The notes below the pieces were generated by a model, which did no database searches, had not been told where the DNA came from, and saw nothing but the letters and a program-made list of their open reading frames with translations. Below are positions 1 to 11,792 of a stretch of 64,000 nt of DNA, in pieces. The stretch spans positions 15,023,423 to 15,087,422 of the forward strand of contig OZ024757.1 of NCBI GenBank assembly GCA_964016885.1. The letters are read 5' to 3'. A program made the translations under genes and the position numbers. The stretch comes from Eledone cirrhosa (taxonomy: Eukaryota; Mollusca; Cephalopoda; Octopoda; Eledonidae). Every line of letters starts with the position of its first letter. Within the stretch, counting starts at the first letter, position 1.

Positions 1-2351
1 GCAACTTTTCCCTCATATACAGTCTTTCCCCATTTATTACGATCAGCAGCAATATTTTCCCATGTATCAGCAGAGATGTTAGCGTCTTTCAAGGAATCCT
101 TATACCTCTTTTTTGGTCTATGTGGCGGTCGTTTTCCTTTAACCAACTCTCCATAAAAGAGTTGTTTTGGTATTCTAGAATCCTTCATCCTGGCAAGGTG
201 ACCACTCCAACGGAGTCGTTGCTTAAGCACAAGAGCTTCTATACTGTCACACATAGAGCTTTCCAAAATCTCGACATCACTGATGTGGTCTCTCCAGTGA
301 ACGCCATGGATCCGTCTGAGACACATCTGATGGAAACGCTCCAATTGCTTAAGGTGGTGTCGATATGTGACCCAGGTCTCGCAGGCATAAAGAAGACAAG
401 AGAGCACACATGCCCTGTACACCTTTACCTTTGTCCTCCTGCATATGTCTCGCTGACCCCAGAGTCGCCTTTCTAGCTTTCCGAAAGCATCACTTGCTTT
501 CCTAATCCTGAGATTTCACTGTCAAGGTTGCCGTATCGATTGACAGTGCTTCCCAGGTAGACAAACTGATCAACCACTGCAAGTCGTTTGCCATACACAT
601 AGATGTTTGGTTCAGTGTACTGCTTACCAGGGGCAGGTTGGTACATGACGACGGTTTTCTTGAGACTGACAGTCAGACCTAGGGCAGTGCAAGCGTCAGA
701 AAATGCATTCAAAATGTGCTGCATATCACTCTGTGTGTGCTACAAGATCGCAATCAACTGCATACAAGAGGTCTCTTATGATTAATGTAAATACTTTTGT
801 CTTCGCAGCAAAGCGCCTGATGTTAAATATGCTGCCTGAGGTTCGATATCAGATGTAAACACCATGCTCACAATTCCTGAATGCAATACAAAAAACCATT
901 GCAAAGTATATGGCAAACAGGGTCGGTGCTGGAATATCCATCTGTTTCACTCCATTTTTTACTGAGATAGGCTCCGACATGTTACCTCCGACATTAACCC
1001 AAGCCTTCATGTCATCATGGAAAGACCTAACTAAAGAAAGGAACTTAACAGGGCAACCAAGTTTCTAGAGAACCTTCCATAATGCATCTCTGTTAACAGT
1101 ATCGAAAGCTTTTGTCAGATCGACAAAAACCTGATACAGATCCAAGCCTTGTTCCTGGCACTTCTCCTGCAGCTGTCTAGCTGAGAAGATCATATCAGTA
1201 GTGCCGCGTCCAGCACGAAAACCAGATTGACTTTCAGGAAGAACACAATCTGCAATGTGTGTCAGCAGACGGTCCAGAAGCACCCTACATAAAACTTTCC
1301 CTACGACAGAAAGCAATGATATACCTCTGTAGTTCCCACAATCATTCCTGTTACCCTTTCCCTTGTACAAGACCACCATTACTGCATCTCTCCAGACCTC
1401 AGGTACGGATTCATTAGCCCATATCCTTCCAAACAAAGAGTGAAGATGTTGCAGGAGTCTCACACCACCATATTGTAGGAGCTCAGCATGTATGCCATCC
1501 ATACCTGGAGATCTTCCACTGTTCAGCTTCGAAATAGCCACTGCAACCTCCACCAGCGTCGGAGGTTCTGCGAGAGCTACTTTCACAGGACTTTCTGGAA
1601 TGAGATTGAGGAAATCTTCACTGACAACAGACGGCTGATTCAAAAGATCATCAAAGTGCTCTCGCCACCTTCGTAGATTTCCTTGTGAGTGACGAAGAAG
1701 TTCTTTGCCATCCTTGCTGCGAAGCAGTGTCACCAGAGAAGAAGACGGTCCATAAACCTCACGCAAGAGACTGTACAACAGCTTTGTGTTATTGGAATCT
1801 GACGCAGTTTGTATCTCACCAGCCTTCTCACTCCACTATTGATCCTTCATCTGAGAAAGACTCCGCCTAACACGTGATTTTACATCCTTGAGTTCCTCAT
1901 GCAACGTATTCCTCTCCTGTGGTTTTGCCGTCAAGTAGCATGACAGAGCACGCCTCATATCAGTCAACAAGTCTTCTATATGTTCATCATTCTCATTAAA
2001 CCAGTCTTGATGTTTTCTCTGCACCAATCCCAGAACACGCCTGCCTACATCATAAACCGACTTTTTAAGGGTCGGCCAATCCTCACCAAGATCTGCAGCC
2101 TGCATCTCTTCTTCCTATGTCCTCTTCACATTTTTATTCTCAAGACGAGCAGCATTCAATCTTTTGAGCAGGGCAACACCAGGAGCCCGGATTTTACGTT
2201 TAGTGATTAGTTTCACTTTTGCGCGTACCAGGCGGTGGTCCGTCCAGCACTCAGCTCCACGAAGAGCACGAACACACTGCACATCCTGTCTGTCATGCAT
2301 CCTGACTAGGACGTAGTCCAAAAGATGCCATTCCTTAGATGCAGGATGCAT
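1..2351 (-). pseudogene. RTE-like APE-type LINE ORF2 remnant
   Basis: Read on the minus strand, this is a non-LTR retrotransposon polyprotein cut at its 5' side. At 2351-2115 is the end of an AP-endonuclease domain (WTDHRLVRAKVKL). A linker follows at 2105-1836. Reverse transcriptase lies at 1778-1065 with NYRGISLLS, SQSGFRAGRGTTD and the palm motif VFVDLTKAFDTVNRD. The stretch 1064-785 holds the GVKQGD and YADD region, badly decayed. LKKTVVMYQPAPG and FVYLGSTV are at 724-490. A frameshift near 510 moves the C-terminus (ERLRW-type region, then YEG) into another frame down to base 1. RTE placement rests on the FVYLGSTV and C-terminal pattern and is less sure than the LINE call. The element continues past the window edge. 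Confidence 0.82.
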
Positions 2352-2370
2352 CCATGTGGTCTTGAATTAC

Positions 2371-2920
2371 TGATTTATTTACAAACACATACAAACACAC
2401 ACTCACATAAATTGATCAAAAAAAATTTAAAGCAATTAAACAACGTGTGGGATTTATAACCACAAATACACACTTCATTAAAAAATAAACTAATAATTTG
2501 CGACAATTCTTTTCTTTAAATCGTAAAATTAAACGACATAATTATTTTCATTTTCGGCTATTAATTTTCATGGGGATACTAATACCCTTACATTTCAACT
2601 CATACACTTTACAGACTAAACAACAAAAACATTAGCCACATTAACGTACAATTTCGTTTATTCTAAATGTGAGTCTTCAAACTGATTTATTTATTTGCAA
2701 ACACATACAAACACACACTCACATGAAATGAATAATTAAACTTTAAATCAATTTAACCACGTGCCGGATTTCTAACCACACATACACACTTCATTAACAA
2801 ATAAAAATTCTAATTTGCGACAATTATTTTCTTTCAATCGTAAAATCAAACGACATAATTATTTTCTTTTTCGGTTGTTAATCTTCATGGCGATAATACT
2901 ACCCTTCCATTTCACATCAT
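2371..2920. repeat. Two imperfect direct repeats of about 230 bp
   Basis: The AT-rich unit beginning TGATTTATTT at 2371 (to about 2600) recurs from 2683 to about 2920 with the same landmarks in order: ACACATACAAACACACACTC, a TTTGCGACAATT block, an AAACGACATAATTATTTTC block and a CATGG block. Nothing in it looks coding. It may belong to the 5' flank of the following Helitron, but no Helitron 5' end could be fixed. Confidence 0.7.
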
Positions 2921-3088
2921 GTGAGTTAACAAATAATTTTTTAAAACACTATTCGCAGACTTCCTTAAACAACAAGATCAATTGCGTAGCCGGTAAAGCT
3001 ATGTAGCAGGTAAAAGGCTATGTAGTCAGTACGATGTTATATAGCATGAAAAGTTTATATAACCGGTAAATGTTATGTCGCCGTTAAC

Positions 3089-3110
3089 ATGTGTGTGTGT
3101 GTGTGTGTAT
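3089..3110. repeat. (GT)n microsatellite
   Basis: A short run of GT dinucleotides, followed about 20 bases on by a second short GT tract. Confidence 0.9.
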
Positions 3111-3294
3111 TACCGTCAATACACACGTGTGTGTGTGCGTGTTTCAATGTAGTTTTTGTTAACAATGACGAGAGTACAATCGCGCCAGAAACAATTCAAT
3201 TTCTCATTCTTAACTGCTAGGGACGTTCACAGGTTCATTAAGTACTTTTAGTAAGGAATAAAAAAATTAGGGATTGAACCCAAAACCACGACAT

Positions 3295-3640
3295 AAACAG
3301 GCACCAACAAATGTTTTCTTTGTCCTGTCAAAAAGTGATTGATCCTATCCCCTTCACCTACGACCTCAGTTAGGTCAGGCGAAAGTCAAATAGACAGGGG
3401 ATCACCTCTGTAGGTACAAACCCTGCTGCAGTATGTCTATTTTTCTAGCTGCAACCAGATTATATATACCGTAGTTAACAGAGACCATGACACACCAGGC
3501 CTGCAAACCAAACGAGATGGAATATTCATTATAATACATCAGTTCCACACATGTACCCTGAACGAGATGGACTATTCATTATAATACATCAGTTCCACAA
3601 ATGTACCCTGGTTATATTTCTGACAACTGCACAAACATTT
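3295..3640 (+). mobile_element. Partial LTR, same family as the LTR at 57154
   Basis: The blocks TTTCTTTGTCCTGTCAAAAA, ACCTACGACCTCAGTTAGGT, a GCGGTATGTCTAT-like block (here GCAGTATGTCTAT) and AGTTCCACAAATGTACCCTGG match in order those in the LTR at 57240-57540. Neither the LTR start nor the primer binding site is present, so this is a solo or truncated LTR. A stretch ending in CAGTTCCAC is locally duplicated (ACGAGATGGA...ACATGTACCCTG near 3510-3605). Confidence 0.7.
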
Positions 3641-3860
3641 GCCATTTGCAAAATGTACGTAAACAAATTCCTTTCTTAAAAATGTCAGTTTATTTTCTTT
3701 GTTTCAATTTACGTTTCTATACACTTTAGACAAATATTTTATTAAACAACTAAAACATTTGTCATTTGCCACATGTACGTAAACAACTTCCTTTCTTACA
3801 AATCTCACTTCATTTTCTTTCTTTTAACTCACGTTTCAATACACTTTACACACTCTGTCG
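3633..3860. repeat. Tandem duplication, unit about 120 bp
   Basis: AAACATTTGYCATTTGC followed by ATGTACGTAAACAA and TTCCTTTCTTA occurs at 3633 and again at 3753, with the rest of the unit conserved up to ACACTTTA. It is AT-rich and non-coding. Confidence 0.75.
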
Positions 3861-4235
3861 CTATACTTACCTAAACAATTTCTTTCAGCTCCAAATATTT
3901 GTTTCTTTTCCTTCCACGGTCAAAATTTTTCCACATTTCATTCACATTACAATTTCTATCTTTAAGTAACTTTCACCCTTTATTTTTCACATAAAATACC
4001 ACCGAAAAAGAGAAGTCGCCTCGGCCGCCATACGGCAGCAGCAGCCGCGCAAAAGGCGATTACTGCAAACGAGTCCTCCGACAAAAAGGATTTCAAACTT
4101 TCACAGAGCGCCTTACGTTCAGCGGAATCACGAGCTGCTGAAACTTTCCAACAGCGGAACGCACGCCGAGCAAAAAAGGCTTCATACGATGCTGCTTCCA
4201 GGGTTTCAGAGCGTCCGGAAACAAGGTCGAATCGC

Positions 4236-5231
4236 ATGGCTATAAAGGCTGCTGCTTCAGAGGGCCCACAACAAAGGGCCACTAAACTGGCTACAAACAC
4301 TGCGGTTACTGCTGCTTCAAGATTTTCGGAACGTTTCAAACTACCGACCACCCACCTTCATAGGAACGAGGCGGCTTTCACTGCTTCTATGCCTTCTCAA
4401 GATGCAGACGGCCGGTCCATTACCATTGCAAACGTCGCTTCTGCTACTGATGCGACACCTTCCCACGACTCAGACCAGCAACGTTCTACATTCCAGCGGA
4501 ACAGCCGACGGCGCGAGGCTACCCGCGGTCTGACGAGTCCACACAGCCCTTACTGGCATCTACGGGCTTTCAAGTATGAGCCCAACTTCAATTACTTGAT
4601 GCGCGCCGACATAAATATTGGGGAAATGTGCTTCAATTGCCAATTCTGCAATGCTAAAAAGTGGGCTGGGGAACCACCTGCAATGTGCTGCTTAAACGGT
4701 AAGGTCAGCTTGCCCCCTCTTCGGGAGCTTCCAGACCCTTTGAAAGAATTACTTACTGGTTCGACCTCAAGGTCATCAAAATTCCTTCAACTCATCAGGA
4801 AGTACAATTGTGCATTTCAGATGACTTCTTTCGGGGCTAACATTGTCAGAGAAACTGGTTGGATGCCTACTTTCAAGGTCCAGGGCCAGGTGTACCACCT
4901 TATTGGGTCACTCCAGCCACTACAAAATTCCAAACCTTCGTTCCTTCAAATTTACTTCATTTCAAACTACAATACGCAAATTGATGTGCGTTTCGGCATT
5001 ATTCCACCACCTGCAAACACTGACGCTGACAATTTTGACAGGGACGTGCTGCTCAGTCTGCAAAACATGCTTCATGAGCACAACAGCTACATTCGCAGTT
5101 TCAAATACGCCTTGGAAACAGCCCCTTCACCAAACTTCACCATTGTCATCGATGCTGACAAAAGAACAAAAGACATTCTGGGGAGCACGCACGCCGATAT
5201 AACGCTCCTTCGTGCAATGAAGTGGCCATAG
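4236..5231 (+). pseudogene. Helitron Rep, N-terminal part
   Basis: This is the start of the Helitron replicase. The first ~90 residues are a low-complexity Ala/Ser/Arg region with repeated AASR-x-SER units; the same frame is open upstream to about 3990 without an ATG, so the start is uncertain. From about residue 105 comes the conserved Helitron N-domain: a Cys cluster CFNCQFCNAKKW, then PPAMCCLNGKVSLPPL and FGANIVRETGWMPTFKVQGQ. The frame ends at 5231, where the protein continues in the next frame (HGEQHNKRDIVL at 5234). Confidence 0.85.
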
Positions 5232-6445
5232 TTCTCCATGGTGAACAGCACAATAAGCGAGACATAGTTCTTCAACGTATTAATGAGACGCATCGTTCAT
5301 ATGACGCCCTGCAGTATCCCCTTCTTTTTCCGTACAGAGACGACGGGTACCATTCGGCATTCCTCAGCACAAACCAAACGAGCCCACTGCTGCGACATCT
5401 AAAACTGTTTCATGTATGGCTTTCTACTCATACCGCTTCATGACAAGGCATAATGATTTTAGCCCCCTGCACAGCTCACGGGAACTGTTTCACCAGTTTG
5501 CAGTTGACATGGCTGCAAAGATGGAGTTCGAGAGACTGTGCTTCATCAAATTGAATCAGAAGCAGCTGCGCTCAGACTCCTACATACATCAGGAATGACA
5601 CTGACGCCCGCAACATCGGCAAGATGTGCATTCTCCCCTCAACCTATACAGGGGGCCCACGGTACATGCACGAGCGAACACAAGACGCTATGACTTACGT
5701 TCGGCATTATGGGCGACCCGATTTATTCATCACCTTTACATGTAACCCAAAGTGGCTTGAGGTAACGTGAGAACTTCTCCCAGGGCAGCAGTACTGCCAT
5801 CGCCATGATATTATTGCAAGGGTTTTCAGACAGAAGCTCGCTAAGCTCATTGATTTAATAAAAAAAGGGCAGGTTTTTGGGCCTGTTAAGTGCCACATGT
5901 ATACTGTTGAGAGGCAGAAAAGAGGGTTGCCACACGCGCACATTTTGCTTTGGTTGGTCAACAAAATAGACCCGACAGTTCTTGGTGACGTCATCGCAGC
6001 AGAAATCCCGGACCCAACTGTTGACCGGCAGCTGTACGACATTGTGAAGGCACACATGGTGCACGCTCCGTGTGGTCCCGGTTTTCAAAAGTTCTCCTCA
6101 TGTCACAAAGACGATGTGTGCACTAAACGATACCCAAAGAGGTTCGTGGAGGAGACCCAGACCGGCCACGACGGATACCCACTGTACAGACGAAGGCACC
6201 CTGACAATGGTGGATTCACTATGACGTTACGGGGTCATCAAGTGGATAATAGGTGGGTAGTCCCGTACTGTCCATTTCTGATGAAAACTTTTAACGCTCA
6301 CATAAATGTGGAGTTCTGTCATTCAGTAAAGTCTATAAAGTATATATGTGAATATGTTAACAAGGGTTCTGACGCTGCCATGTTCGGCCTTAAAAAGACA
6401 ATAGCATGGACGAGGTGTCGGAGTACTTGGCAGGTCGATACATAA
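5222..6445 (+). pseudogene. Helitron Rep, HUH endonuclease part
   Basis: These are Rep fragments in shifted frames. 5222-5443 carries YDALQYPLLFPYRDDGYH. About 5640-5760 carries TGGPRYMHERTQDAMTYVRH and LFITFTCNPKW. 5897-6445 carries the HUH motif GLPHAHILLWL and, near 6335-6365, the catalytic region KYICEYVNKG with two tyrosines four residues apart, as in Helitron Rep proteins. HUH and Tyr residues make the strand nick and covalent intermediate of rolling-circle transposition. At least three frameshifts break it; the last, near 6400, leads into the helicase frame. Confidence 0.87.
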
Positions 6446-8675
6446 GCAGTGGTGAAGCTTTTTGGCGGATATTCGGGTTTCCGCTTCACCAAAGGCATCC
6501 CGCCATCATACAACTAACGGTTCATTTGGAAAATGGCCAGCGAGCTTACTTTACTGAACAGACTGCTGCTCAATTGGCGGCAAATCCAAAACAAACAACT
6601 TTGACCGGTTTCTTTAGGCTTTGCCAAATTGACACATTTGCCAAAACACTTTTATACCCTCAGGTCCCGTCCTACTACATGTGGTCAAACAACAATTGGG
6701 TGCGTAGGAAGTCGGGTCAGGATGTTGAAGGACATCCTGGTGTCAAGTTTAACAGTTGTCTAGGAAGAGTGTACACTGTACCTCCCAACCAACATGAGTG
6801 TTTTCACCTGCGCCTTCTACTCCATGAGGTTTTAGGCCCACAAAGTTTTCAAGACATCAGAACTGTTGACGGTGTATTATGTGATACTTTCTGCGAAGCC
6901 TGCTTTCAGCGTGGACTTTTGGAGGACGATTCACAATGGGGCACCACTATGGCAGAGGGTGTTTCGTTAAAATCTCCTAAAAAAATCAGATCGCTTTTCG
7001 CTATTCTACTCCTATGGTGTGACTTGGCTGATCCCGCCTCTTTATGGCTTACTTACAAAAATTATATGTCTGAAGATTTCCTGTGTCACGCTCAATGGCT
7101 ACATCCATCAATGGAGGTTGGGTACAGTGACCTCATTTACAACAGGGCGCTGCTTGAAATCGAAGATACTGTACTTGATATGGGCGGTAGTGCCTTGGCG
7201 GTATATGGCCTACCTTCAACAAACCGGGAACGCACAAACACACTGTCTTCAGATTTGCTGCGTGAGACATGTTTTAATGTTGACGAGCTTGCACAGTACA
7301 TAGCCGAGAATGAGCCAAAGCTACTTCCAGAACAGAAGTTCACTTACAACTCCGTTGTTAATTCAGTCCGGGCCAAAGCTGGAGGGATTTTTTTCCTGGA
7401 CGCTCCTGGGGGCACTGGGAAAACTTTTGTCAACAAATTAATATTGACTGAGATTAGGCGAACACAAGGCATTGCCCTAGCTGTGGCATCATCTGGAATT
7501 GCGGCTATTTTGTTGCCAGGCGGCAGGACAGCTCACTCCACTTTCAAGCTTCCGCTTGACTTAGTGAAGACTGAGACACCAACTTGCAACATCAGTAACA
7601 GCTCCGATCAGGCAGAAGTCTTCAGACGATGCAAGCTTATCGTTTGGGATGAATGCACAATGGCCCACAGAGGTGCTCTTGAGGAACTAGATAGATCTCT
7701 CAGAGACATCAAACACTCTACAGCTCCCATGGGAGGCATAACACTTCTTCTCTCAGGGGACTTCCGGCAAACACTTCCCGTTATTCCCAAGGGGACTAGA
7801 GCTGATGCAGTAAGTGCGTGTCTTAAGTCATCCACATTGTGGCCACTGGTGAACACTCTTAAACTTAACACTAACATGTGTGCTCATATGCGACGTGATA
7901 TCACATCAGCAGCATTTTCTCACACCCTCCTTGCACTTGGCGAAGGCAAAATAACCGGGGATGAAAATGGTAATATTGCCATCGATTCCATTTGTACCAT
8001 TGTTAATACGCCTTCTGAGATGCAGTGTTCCCAGATCTACAAGCTAATTATCAGAATATGGATTGGATTGGCCAAAGGGCTATTCTGGCCCCGAGGAATA
8101 AAACTGTTCACCATATTAATGATCAAATGCTAAAACTCATTCCTGGGGATGGCTATGTATATAAGTCTATCGATACAACTCCTGACCCAGAGGACGTCAG
8201 CAACTATCCAATAGAGGTACTCAATTCCTTTGAGCCCCCCGGACTACCACCACACATTCTCAAACTTAAAGTTGGTGCCCCTATAATACTCATTAAAAAT
8301 TTGGTTCCCCCGAAACATTGCAATGGCACACGTTTGATCGTTAAGTCCTTATCTCCCAATCTGATTGAGGCCACGATTATCACAGGGTGCGGTCGAGGCA
8401 ACGTTGTGCTCATACCTAGGATGCATCTTTTCCCATCAGGAGCAGACGTACCTTTCACATTTCGGAGGTCCCAGTTCCCAGTAAGGCCATGTTTCGCTAT
8501 GTCAATTAACAAAGCGCAGGGTCAAACACTGTCTGTGGCGGGAATACATTTGGGGGAGCCATGTTTCTCTCATGGTCAGCTTTACGTTGGCTGCTCGCGT
8601 GTTGGCAGCAACAGTGATGCTTTCGTGTTCGTTCCACAACGAAAAACGAAAAACATTGTGTACAAGGTTTTATAG
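6406..8675 (+). pseudogene. Helitron Pif1-like helicase domain
   Basis: The C-terminal half of the Rep-helicase protein unwinds DNA during rolling-circle transposition. It starts with VSEYLAGRYISSGEAFWRIF, the end of the Rep region. Helicase motifs follow: Walker A in LDAPGGTGKTF (7399-7431), Walker B in LIVWDECTMAHRGAL, motif III in LLLSGDFRQTLPVIPKGTR. Near 8030 the frame shifts; the C-terminus continues in 8025-8675 with GAPIILIKNL, CFAMSINKAQGQTLS (motif V) and LYVGCSRV (motif VI), ending at a stop at 8673-8675. Apart from that one shift the domain is nearly complete. Confidence 0.92.
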
Positions 8676-9487
8676 GATTACTACGCTTCATCATTTTGGA
8701 ACAACACGTTAGTATTTCACTTATATACGACTCTCTTTTATGATGGCATTTACATTTTTAGGCGTTTCCTGAAATTACTTCACACTTAACCAACACCTGT
8801 CCTCCGCTCACCTCTATTTCCATCCATTCGTCATCAAACCAGCAGCCTCATCTATATCCAACGTACATGAGACATCTACCCCTACATCTACACTCTCACT
8901 ATTAAAGTTTACACCAGCGACAACACGATCGCAACATACACTTTCAAAACTAAGCAACAGATCATTTTATACAACAACAAATTTACTCATAACGCCGATC
9001 AATGAAAACAACATCTCCACCACAGACGTGTTGTGATTCATCTATTCAGCACCACTACAGTCTTGCCGGTCTGACAAATGGTGAGTAGATGCTATTGTTC
9101 TAGATTTTATAAATTACCCGTATTTACTTACCCATACTTAATTCCCCTCTTGCCTACATAGGGCATCGATTCTCTTTTAACACACCATGAAGTTTTGTAA
9201 CAGCACATCCGCTGCCGTTCGTGGAAAACGAAGAGGCCCTATTCACCTGCGAACGTTTTACACCCCCTTCCACGACTATCAAATTCTTACAATTATGAGA
9301 ACAATAACATGGCCCTTTTCAAGGCAACCTCACATTCAATTCTTACACCATTCTACGAGGGGTAGGAACCCCTTTACAGGGCTTTCTATACACTTACAAA
9401 TAGATTCATTCGGCTTAAACTTATATCAATCTTTGCCTGAATAATCATAATTCAGTGCAATCATTAACAGTACTTTCAAGCAATTCA

Positions 9488-9518
9488 GCCCCGAGCAACG
9501 CCGGGCACTTCTGCTAGT
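9488..9518 (+). other. Helitron 3' terminus
   Basis: A short GC-rich hairpin (GCCCCGAGCAACGCCGGGC) is followed by ACTTCTGCTAG and then T. Helitrons end in a hairpin about 10-12 bases before CTRR and insert next to T, so the element ends at 9517. Confidence 0.88.
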
Positions 9519-9559
9519 GGTTATTAAAACGAGATTTAAAGTCTGTGGAAGTAGAACCT

Positions 9560-10965
9560 ACATAATTAAATGAATTTAAATTAGTTTTTACATTACAATT
9601 ATATACTATATTTTTAGCTAAACAATTGTTATTTAACGGACAGATTTATTTCTACAGTTACATTTATCAAAATTCAAGTTACTAGGAGCCGTATTATTAA
9701 ATTGGATATTGCTGGGGTTGTTAATGGTATTCTGGTTAGGTTTTAAGTTTCTATTATTAATTCTATTAATATTCTGCGCTAAATTACTGGTGGTTGAATA
9801 AGTTAATTTTATAGTATGTCTATTAAATATTGAGTAATATCTATGTGTTCTAGGGAAGCATTTGTCAAGAGCTTTAAAGAATAGTTTAACAATAGGAGTT
9901 TTAATATTTAATGAGAAAGGAGGAGCGAACCATAATATGTTCCTAGTTCTATTTCTTTTTTTATTTTTCGAATTATTGTAAGGTTTTCTATTATAGTTGT
10001 TAAAATTATGGTTAGTTGTTATATTATTATTATCAATGTATTTAATTGTATTACTATATCCAGCTCTACCTAACGCTTCGTTGTAATACTGTGCTTTATC
10101 ATAAAAAATATTCTTATTAGCTGAAATTCTAGAAATGCGTTGCTGTACAGAATTTACTATAGTATTTTTAACGGATCTGGGGTGATTAGAGTTAAAATTA
10201 ACGTAGTTTAAGTTCTCGTTTAATTTGTGAAATGGATAATAAAGACATGTGTTAAGGTTTAAGGTTACATCTAGAAAGTTAACTATTTTATAATTATTCT
10301 CTATTTCTACTTTAAGATTAAGGTAATTAAAAAATTGTATAATTTCTTTTCTTTTCCTATTTAATTCACAGTTATTATTTTAATAAGTAATAGCATATCG
10401 TCGCGATATAAACCTCCAGTCATCTCCGGTATTTTCCTATGTAGAGAATTATTTATAAAAAGCCCCACAAGATCCGTTATATGGGCGGAAACAGATGACC
10501 CCATAGTGATATCGAAATTATTATCTCTATCTGCTCTAGTCCAGAGGTGGTTGTTAAATTTAATTAATGTTTTCCATGACATTAGGATAATGTGCATTTT
10601 ATTACTAGTTAAGTCTGTATGTTTAAATGCATATGTCAGTGCTTTATTAAGTAGATTAGGAGTGATGGATGAGTAATAATTAGCAATATCCAATTGAATA
10701 AACTTATTATTATAGTTATATTTAATGTCTTTAAACCATTAGATAACTTCTTTAGTTCCTTTCCATAATTTTAAATAAGATAAATCCTTAATTTGTGGTA
10801 TTATTCTGTCTAAAATGTTCTTGCTAAGTATGCCAAGGTCCGATTTAGATGGTGCTAAGTATGTCAAGGTCCTATTTAGATGGTGCAATTAATCTAACTG
10901 GTAAGTCAATTTCGAAGTTCCCTTTGTGGTCCTTCATATTAATTTTTGGTTTCCTTGGCATGAAG
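9560..10965 (-). pseudogene. YRDD-box reverse transcriptase-like pseudogene
   Basis: Read on the minus strand from about 10965 down to 9560: PKINMKDHKGNFEIDLPVRL, a WFKDIKYNYNNKFIQ block, LDIANYYSSI (RT motif A), DITMGSSVSAHITDLVGL (motif B), GLYRDDMLL (motif C), then NLKVEIENNYKIVNFLDVT, a SNHPRSV block and ILWFAPPFS. This order matches a family of RT-like proteins common in invertebrate genomes, usually left unnamed. An in-frame stop sits near 10738 and a frameshift near 10370. It is flanked by the Helitron end and by gypsy pieces. Its class (Penelope-like or other) cannot be settled here. Confidence 0.68.
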
Positions 10966-10989
10966 GGTTGTGTCCTATTTTCAATGCCT

Positions 10990-11312
10990 AATTCCCACAG
11001 ACGCGATGTACAAGTCTCTGAAGGCTGAAATACTCAGCCGGACTGCACAGTCTGCAGAAAAAAGATTTAGGGCTCTGGTACATCTGGAGCATATAGGTGA
11101 TGGCACCCCATCGAACCTCCTAAGGCGAATGAAGGACCTAACGGAGGGGTCGGTAGCGGAAACTGCCATGCTGAAGCAGTTGTTCTTCTCGCGCCTACCG
11201 AACAACGTACAGGCAATTTTGGCCCCCATTAGGGATTCTTGCACGGTGGATCAGTTTGCCGCCTCTGCGGACAAAGTTTTTGAAGTTCAGGATGCGAGAG
11301 AGACTGATGGCT
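10990..11312 (+). pseudogene. Gypsy Gag fragment
   Basis: About 105 residues (YKSLKAEILSRTAQS, RFRALVHLEHIGDG, NLLRRMKDLTEGS, LKQLFFSRLPNNVQAILAP) nearly identical to the Gag at 53030-53320 of the larger gypsy copy. It has lost its start and its nucleocapsid end and is followed directly by an inverted-repeat segment and integrase, so protease, RT and RNase H are missing. Confidence 0.9.
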
Positions 11313-11330
11313 TGCCAGCCCTCAAGGGAT

Positions 11331-11416
11331 ACAACTCCATTTAGTACATGAATCTGCCAATGGGGGTCGGGTCTGTTGCAAAGGGACGTAACTCCTATAC
11401 GTGCTGAGTTACGACT
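11331..11416 (-). repeat. Inverted copy of a segment at 15380-15466
   Basis: The reverse complement of this stretch (AGTCGTAACTCAGCACGTA, then CCCTTTGCAACAG, then GGCAGATTCATGTACTAAAT) lies on the plus strand at about 15380-15466. It separates the Gag and integrase remnants. Confidence 0.8.
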
Positions 11417-11792
11417 GATACACATTGACCTCGTTGGACCTTGGCCATTCAGCAGTGGATATTCGTACCTCTTGACCTGTGTCGAGCGTTTTTCACGACT
11501 ACAAGATATAACTGCTGAGAATGTAGCACGTGCCCTGGTATCAGGGTGGATTACCCGCTTTGGGGTACCAACTACAGTCACCACAGACCGTGGTAGACAA
11601 TTCGAGTCCCATCTTTTCTCTGAGCTCACAAAGATCATTGGCGCGCAACGGATTCGGACCACAGCCTATCATCCTGCTTCAAACGGAATGGTGGAACGAT
11701 TCCACCGCCAATTAAAGGCCACTCTTTGCACCTATCCAGACTCTCAACGTTGGAGCGAGTACCTTCCTATTGTGTTGTTAGGAATTCGGTAA
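11410..11792 (+). pseudogene. Gypsy integrase fragment (catalytic core)
   Basis: This is part of the integrase that joins retroelement cDNA to the genome. It shows [20 protein letters not shown] (first Asp), a six-residue deletion at FSR-LQDIT relative to the copy at 55900, [13 protein letters not shown] (second Asp) and [17 protein letters not shown] with the catalytic Glu, ending at LLGIR. It keeps the Glu that the 53.6-56.1 kb copy has lost. Immediately after it begins the capsid-like sequence. Confidence 0.92.

Larger units (their letters stand above)
3990..9517 (+). mobile_element. Autonomous Helitron, decayed
   Basis: This is a rolling-circle transposon: Rep with a HUH site and two tyrosines, a Pif1-family helicase, then about 800 bases of non-coding 3' region (8676-9487) and a typical 3' terminus (hairpin then CTAG before a T). 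The 5' boundary was not found; 3990 marks where the Rep frame becomes open. Several frameshifts (near 5220, 5430, 5600-5900, 6400 and 8030) make it non-autonomous now. The 3' non-coding part holds no supported gene. Confidence 0.88.

Noticed and set aside
3980..4351. Minus-strand frame rich in Ala and Phe opposite the Helitron Rep start
   Set aside because: Low-complexity mirror of the Ala/Ser-rich Rep N-terminus.
9187..9444. Frame of 85 codons in the Helitron 3' region
   Set aside because: No recognisable motif and no place in the known Helitron layout.
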